10,361 nt of DNA from Candidatus Omnitrophota bacterium (GTDB taxonomy: Bacteria; Hinthialibacterota; Hinthialibacteria; Hinthialibacterales; JAKPRU01), in the NCBI GenBank assembly GCA_029557025.1, contig JAKPRU010000097.1:1-10361 (forward strand), written 5' to 3'. The notes under the pieces were generated by a model. The model saw nothing but the letters and a program-made list of their open reading frames with translations, searched no databases and was not told the DNA's origin. A program made the position numbers and the translations under genes. Shown one piece after another: positions 7,558 to 10,361 of this stretch; the stretch's first letter is position 1; the number at the start of each line of letters is the position of its first letter.

Positions 7558-7722
7558 GTGAATCCCGAAGAAGAAATCCGTCCTTCCGAAGAAATCCCCC
7601 AAGAAACGGATCAGTCCGAGCCGGAACCGTTTGGCTGGGAGTTCCATAAAAGGCCGCTGCTGATCGCTCTCATTTTGACAGTGGTCTTTTATGCCTTTGT
7701 GTTTTTCTTCGTCAATTTCTAA
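7558..7722 (+). CDS. Small single-pass membrane protein (54 residues, GTG start)
   Basis: The frame starts at GTG 7558 and ends at TAA 7720-7722. GGAGAA (7547-7552) is placed with 7 nt between GGAG and the start. The protein has an acidic, Pro/Glu-rich head of about 29 residues (NPEEEIRPSEEIPQETDQ and on to PEPFGW). It then has a short basic patch (HKRP) and one strongly hydrophobic helix to the end (LLIALILTVVFYAFVFFFVNF, given here only as residues 34-54). By the positive-inside rule the acidic head is probably cytoplasmic and the helix is C-terminal, as in tail-anchored proteins. I do not recognise a family. Support comes from the promoter, the ribosome binding site, the coherent amphipathic design, and a stop that overlaps the convergent gene by four bases. 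It is too short for the usual length cut-offs. Confidence 0.65.
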   Translation: MNPEEEIRPSEEIPQETDQSEPEPFGWEFHKRPLLIALILTVVFYAFVFFFVNF

Positions 7723-8153
7723 GCGTAAGTTCCACTCAAGCAAAACACTTGCGCCGGCAGTTCCACCGAGCGATGCGGCGGCATCGGTGCCGCTGAAATA
7801 ACCAGGATCCAGCTGATCGCAATCATCGCAACACCGAACACACGGATTTTCCAATCCTGTGCCAGAATAAAGACCTTCAAAGCCTGTAGTCCTGCCACCG
7901 GCGCAACCAGGGCGATTAATCCGGTAATACACATAAGGAGGGAAAAACCGGTATTTACCGCAACGTAGGTTCCGTACTCACGCGCACACCAGCAGAACAG
8001 CCCCAGCAGGATCAATCCCTTCGCCAGGACCTGAACTTTGTGCCGGCAATGATTGATCCAGGCAAACTCCCGGATTATCTCGGGCCAGACAAGGGAAAAA
8101 ATCCCGATCGTGAATAGAAAAGAACACGGGATCAGATAAATATCCGTGACCAT
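7719..8153 (-). CDS. Four-helix integral membrane protein of unknown function
   Basis: This 144-residue protein has four probable membrane helices at about residues 4-23, 41-57, 64-87 and 104-121. A short motif WINHCRHKVQ lies in the first loop, and the C-terminal 20 residues are polar. I do not recognise the family. The start at ATG 8153 is the only ATG, GTG or TTG in frame after the preceding thioredoxin stop, though its ribosome binding site is poor (GGGAGG is about 15 nt away), which hints at translational coupling. It follows trxA by 63 bp on the same strand and is probably co-transcribed, so a link with thiol chemistry at the membrane is possible but only inferred. The three Cys residues at 10, 36 and 54 do not form a CxxC pair. 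Its stop codon overlaps that of the convergent small membrane gene. Confidence 0.7.
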   Translation of the reverse strand: MVTDIYLIPCSFLFTIGIFSLVWPEIIREFAWINHCRHKVQVLAKGLILLGLFCWCAREYGTYVAVNTGFSLLMCITGLIALVAPVAGLQALKVFILAQDWKIRVFGVAMIAISWILVISAAPMPPHRSVELPAQVFCLSGTYA

Positions 8154-8216
8154 GATCGGACCGTGGGGCCTCCCGGAGGCTGGCGGTATTCCGGCATCAT
8201 TCCCATGCGGGGCAGA

Positions 8217-8546
8217 TCACTGTGCCAACGCCTGCTCCAACCCCTGGGCGAGAACATCCTTGGGCGTAGACCCGACCCACTTGTTCACTTCTTTCCCCCC
8301 TTTGAAAATCACAATGGTCGGGACACTCATAATGCCATACCTCACGGCCAGTTCCTGGTTCTTATCCACATCGACTTTCGCGACTTTGGCCCGCCCAGCG
8401 AAATCTTGCGAAAGTTCGTCGATCAAAGGTGCCAGCCGCTGACAGGGACCGCACCATTCCGCGCTGAAATCCACCAGCACGGGGACCTTGGACCGAACCA
8501 CTTCCTGCTCGAAATTACCGCCGAGAATATGAATGATCTCTGACAT
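8217..8546 (-). CDS. trxA: Thioredoxin
   Basis: A 109-residue cytosolic thiol-disulfide oxidoreductase that reduces protein disulfides and is recharged by thioredoxin reductase. The active site WCGPC is at residues 31-35 within FSAEWCGPC. The structural cis-proline is Pro76 in SVPT, followed by the typical IVIFKGGKEV strand-turn. The length is standard for the family. The frame is open further upstream to an ATG at 8597, but the start at 8546 is preferred because GGAGG lies 5 nt before it (8552-8556) and the protein then begins with the usual short N-terminus (MSEIIHILGG). A promoter at 8610-8638 fits. It is the first gene of a short operon with the membrane protein at 7719-8153. No thioredoxin reductase gene is visible here. 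Confidence 0.97.
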   Translation of the reverse strand: MSEIIHILGGNFEQEVVRSKVPVLVDFSAEWCGPCQRLAPLIDELSQDFAGRAKVAKVDVDKNQELAVRYGIMSVPTIVIFKGGKEVNKWVGSTPKDVLAQGLEQALAQ

Positions 8547-8609
8547 CCGTTCCTCCTGATGAGACTTATTCTGCTGTTCTGCTCGGATAAAGCCCATTCC
8601 CCGAAAAAA

Positions 8610-8638
8610 AGTATAATGATCGGAACGGGGCCATACAA
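8610..8638 (-). promoter_or_regulatory. Sigma-70-like promoter for trxA
   Basis: On the minus strand, TTGTAT (-35, 8633-8638), a 17-nt spacer, then TATACT (-10, 8610-8615). The first is four of six and the second five of six consensus bases at ideal spacing. The -10 box ends 63 nt before the trxA start. Confidence 0.6.
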
Positions 8639-8923
8639 GCGAAGCGATTCACACGGCGTCGTCACAAATCACAGTGCAGCCCCCGGGTTGAGATCGGCCC
8701 TCCGGCAGTAGCCAGTGTATAATGATCCTTAATAGTATTGGTCCGGGTGGAGTACATCGCGAACAGACCGGCGAGCCGATTACGGAGTGCATCGGCGGTT
8801 TGCGCAGGCTAACTGAGTCCAGATTCCATGGCGTGCCATCTGCGTTTTAACGCCGCCCCGGTGCCGGAAATAACCTTCCTGACCGCTCGCCTGCTGTATT
8901 CACCGATGCAACCATTCGCTGAA
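8639..8923. other. Intergenic stretch without recognisable gene
   Basis: This stretch lies between the trxA promoter and the promoter of the hydrolase pseudogene, and I find no credible gene on either strand. It contains TATAAT at 8718-8723 without a good -35 box, and a small stem GCGTT/AACGC (8842-8853). A minus-strand frame of 63 codons (8809-9000) crosses the pseudogene promoter and has no ribosome binding site. It could hold a small RNA or gene remnant, but nothing shows this. Confidence 0.35.
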
Positions 8924-8952
8924 TTACAATTCCTCCTTTTCTCTGGTATAAC
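8924..8952 (+). promoter_or_regulatory. Promoter of the decayed hydrolase paralogue
   Basis: TTACAA (8924-8929), 17-nt spacer, TATAAC (8947-8952): four and five consensus matches with ideal spacing. It is followed by GGAGG (8974-8978) and ATG at 8988. Regulatory signals are therefore intact although the gene body is broken. Confidence 0.6.
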
Positions 8953-8987
8953 CATCACCAAGACTATCCCGTCGGAGGAATTGACCG

Positions 8988-9821
8988 ATGCGGTTGTCAA
9001 TTTCTTTTATCCGTGTTTTTTTCAACATTTTTCTTATTTTATCCTTTCTTGTATGTTTGTTTCCAACTCTTGCAGAAAATTACGAGCCGGTGCAATGGAT
9101 TACACAATACCGATTTGCCGAAATCCCCCGTGGAACCGCAACGGTGGTCTCCGCTCATGCTTCCCTGCCGGATTTCGCTGTAATTCCCGCTGCGACAGAC
9201 CTTCAGCTGGTCCGTGTTTCGATGGCCTTGTGAAGGTGTGGAATATGAGGCCCAACAGGTCCTCGCCGCCAATCTGTATCAGATCGGGCTGTCTTGGGCC
9301 GGTACGATTATCTGGGATGATGTACGGAGTGCAGAATTTGTCGCGGGTCTGCCGGAATTTGATCCGGATCGTATTGCAGCGGTCGGATTGTCTATGGGTT
9401 CTAATCGTACCTGGCATCTGACTGCCGCGACGGACCGTGTTTGTATGGGGGCCGCCATCTGCTGGATGGGTACAACGGAGGTTTTGACTCAGCCGGGTAA
9501 TAATCAAACCCTGGGATATTCCGCTTTTTCCATGCTGCATCCCGGTCTCCGGCTCGCGTTGGACTATCCTCACGTTGCCTCCATCGCCTGCCCGAAACCG
9601 ATGCTGTTCTTTAACGGAGACCATGACGGGCTGTTTCCAATTCTCTGCGTTGAAGCGGCTTACAAGATCATGCGCGCGGTATGGGAATCACAAAACGCCG
9701 GGATCGCCTGGTCACGAAAACCTGGCCGGTTCCGTATTTGTTCAATTGTGAAATGCGGGAGGAGGTATTTGCCTGGTTCGACCGATATCTTCTGAAATTA
9801 TCGCCATCCATGTCCGAATGA
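8988..9821 (+). pseudogene. Decayed exported alpha/beta hydrolase, paralogue of the gene at 873
   Basis: The start (ATG 8988, GGAGG at 8974-8978) opens a frame with a clear signal peptide (SFIRVFFNIFLILSFLVCLF, then LAEN), but it stops at 9231-9233. From about 9240 a second frame matches the hydrolase at 873 from its residue 240 onward. IIWDD, DPDRIAAVGLSMGS (nucleophile Ser at 9391), the acid in DHDGLFP (9625) and AAYKIM are all recognisable. The oxyanion HDHG region and roughly 450 bp of the N-terminal half are missing. Near 9702 homology shifts back to the first frame (EEVFAWFDRYLL) and ends at TGA 9819-9821. In that part the catalytic His context GPHEF has become VPYLF, so the base is Tyr (9735-9737). 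With an internal deletion, two frame changes and a lost catalytic residue, it cannot make an active enzyme. Residues 30-82 of the first frame do not match the paralogue. Confidence 0.85.
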
Positions 9822-9840
9822 ATCAGGAATCATAAACAGA

Positions 9841-9881
9841 TCGTCCCTGCTCCTGCCGGGAACCGACAGGAGCAGGGACGA
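9841..9881. terminator. Perfect 15-bp stem-loop between convergent genes, probable bidirectional terminator
   Basis: TCGTCCCTGCTCCTG (9841-9855) pairs perfectly with 9867-9881 across an 11-nt loop. It lies between the pseudogene end (9821) and the stop of the convergent right-edge gene (9921), the expected place for a shared terminator. The plus-strand tail (CTAATTG) lacks a T-run; the minus-strand tail (TCTGTTTATG) is modestly T-rich. It could instead be a palindromic repeat. Confidence 0.55.
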
Positions 9882-9920
9882 CTAATTGACATCTCTCAGA
9901 TTGAAGTCTGAGACACCAGC

Positions 9921-10361
9921 TTATTTCTCCTTTGCGGCAACCTTGTGAGCGACTTTCCGGGCTGTGCGGCGGGCAGGAGTCTTCTTTCTCGCGCCGGTAG
10001 CACGTACTCTTCCGCCCCCCTGCGGGAGAATGGTGTCGATGAGTTTCTCACCGGCGGCATTGATGCGGAAACTGCCACGCTCTTTGCCTTTGTCCAGGTA
10101 GCCAAGCCGACGGGTATTATTGAGGGTCTGATTGGGGTTCTGGAATTTGCCGCGCCCGGATTCTTGAGCGGCCCTCTGTAAATCTTCCCCGTTAATGTCG
10201 TCTTTCCGCTGTCCCGGGGGAGCGGCATGACGGAAATAGTAAGCGACGGCGGCGGCGAACTGGACATCGCTTCGCGGTTTTTTCTGCGCCATGAAAGCCT
10301 GAATACTTCCAGGGGTGCCGGTGACGGCCGGGGCTGGTGTCGCAGCGGCTACCGCGGCCGG
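9921..10361 (-). CDS. Protein with compact, possibly winged-helix domain and histone-like basic tail, N-terminus beyond window
   Basis: The frame is open from the right edge to TAA at 9921-9923, giving 146 visible residues. The first visible part is an Ala/Pro-rich linker (AAVAAATPAPAVTG). A compact domain of about 90 residues follows: SIQAFMAQKKPRSDVQFAAA, YYFRH, INGEDLQRAA, NQTLNNTRRLGYLDKG and FRINAAGEKLI. This helix-helix-helix-hairpin order, with a Gly-Tyr-Leu turn before a beta hairpin, suggests a winged-helix fold (inference). The last 29 residues are Lys/Arg/Ala-rich (ARKKTPARRTARKVAHKVAA), like histone H1-type tails that bind nucleic acid. An internal ATG at 10292 gives a 123-residue protein, but it has no ribosome binding site and the domain already begins upstream of it, so the true start is probably outside the window. 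I do not recognise a named family. A role in DNA binding is likely but not proven. Confidence 0.75.
   Translation of the reverse strand, partial: PAAVAAATPAPAVTGTPGSIQAFMAQKKPRSDVQFAAAVAYYFRHAAPPGQRKDDINGEDLQRAAQESGRGKFQNPNQTLNNTRRLGYLDKGKERGSFRINAAGEKLIDTILPQGGGRVRATGARKKTPARRTARKVAHKVAAKEK

Noticed and set aside
7501..7932. 143-codon minus-strand frame overlapping both small membrane genes
   Set aside because: It is out of phase with the four-helix protein and antisense to the small membrane gene. Its translation lacks membrane segments and has no start signal.
10250..10292. ATG at 10292 as the start of the right-edge gene
   Set aside because: The frame is open to the window edge, the ATG has no ribosome binding site, and domain residues SIQAF precede it.
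1..10361. CRISPR array, tRNA, transposase or prophage genes
   Set aside because: No regularly spaced repeats, no cloverleaf with an acceptor end, and no transposase or phage-type protein motifs were found on either strand.

Overview
This window looks like chromosomal DNA of a Gram-negative-style bacterium with moderately high GC (judged by eye, not counted). Genes are closely packed, most starts have a clear Shine-Dalgarno sequence, several have sigma-70-like -35/-10 boxes, and two or three products carry export signals. The taxon cannot be fixed from sequence alone. The secreted carbohydrate-associated and dienelactone-hydrolase-like proteins, and a basic-tailed protein at the right edge, would fit one of the poorly cultured polysaccharide-degrading phyla, but that is a guess. 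I see no rRNA, tRNA, CRISPR array, transposase or phage gene.

Left part (1-2147). A truncated gene on the minus strand encodes an exported protein with the N-terminal accessory domain seen in family 20 and family 67 glycoside hydrolases. A 415-bp divergent region with a palindromic repeat and a promoter for each direction separates it from a complete exported alpha/beta hydrolase on the plus strand (Ser288, Asp363, His400).

Centre (2172-7460). Three minus-strand genes are read in the order family 4 glycosyltransferase, SNF2-family helicase, SWIM zinc-finger protein, with gaps of 45 and 33 bp. SNF2 plus SWIM is a recurrent bacterial pair (the YwqA/YwqB arrangement of Bacillus). The glycosyltransferase is probably a co-transcribed bystander.

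Right-centre (7558-8546). A 54-residue single-pass membrane protein with a GTG start runs on the plus strand. It converges, with overlapping stop codons, on a four-helix membrane protein that follows thioredoxin (trxA) in a minus-strand operon. A good promoter precedes trxA.

Right part (8547-10361). A decayed paralogue of the left hydrolase keeps its promoter, ribosome binding site and signal peptide, but has lost about 450 bp of its centre, carries two frame changes, and has Tyr where the catalytic His should be. A perfect 15-bp stem-loop separates it from a convergent gene that runs off the right edge and encodes a protein with a compact, possibly winged-helix domain and a histone-like Lys/Arg/Ala tail.

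No clearly new multi-gene system is visible. The points most worth a second look are the dying hydrolase paralogue, the overlooked small membrane protein, the basic-tailed right-edge protein, and the glycosyltransferase-SNF2-SWIM grouping.
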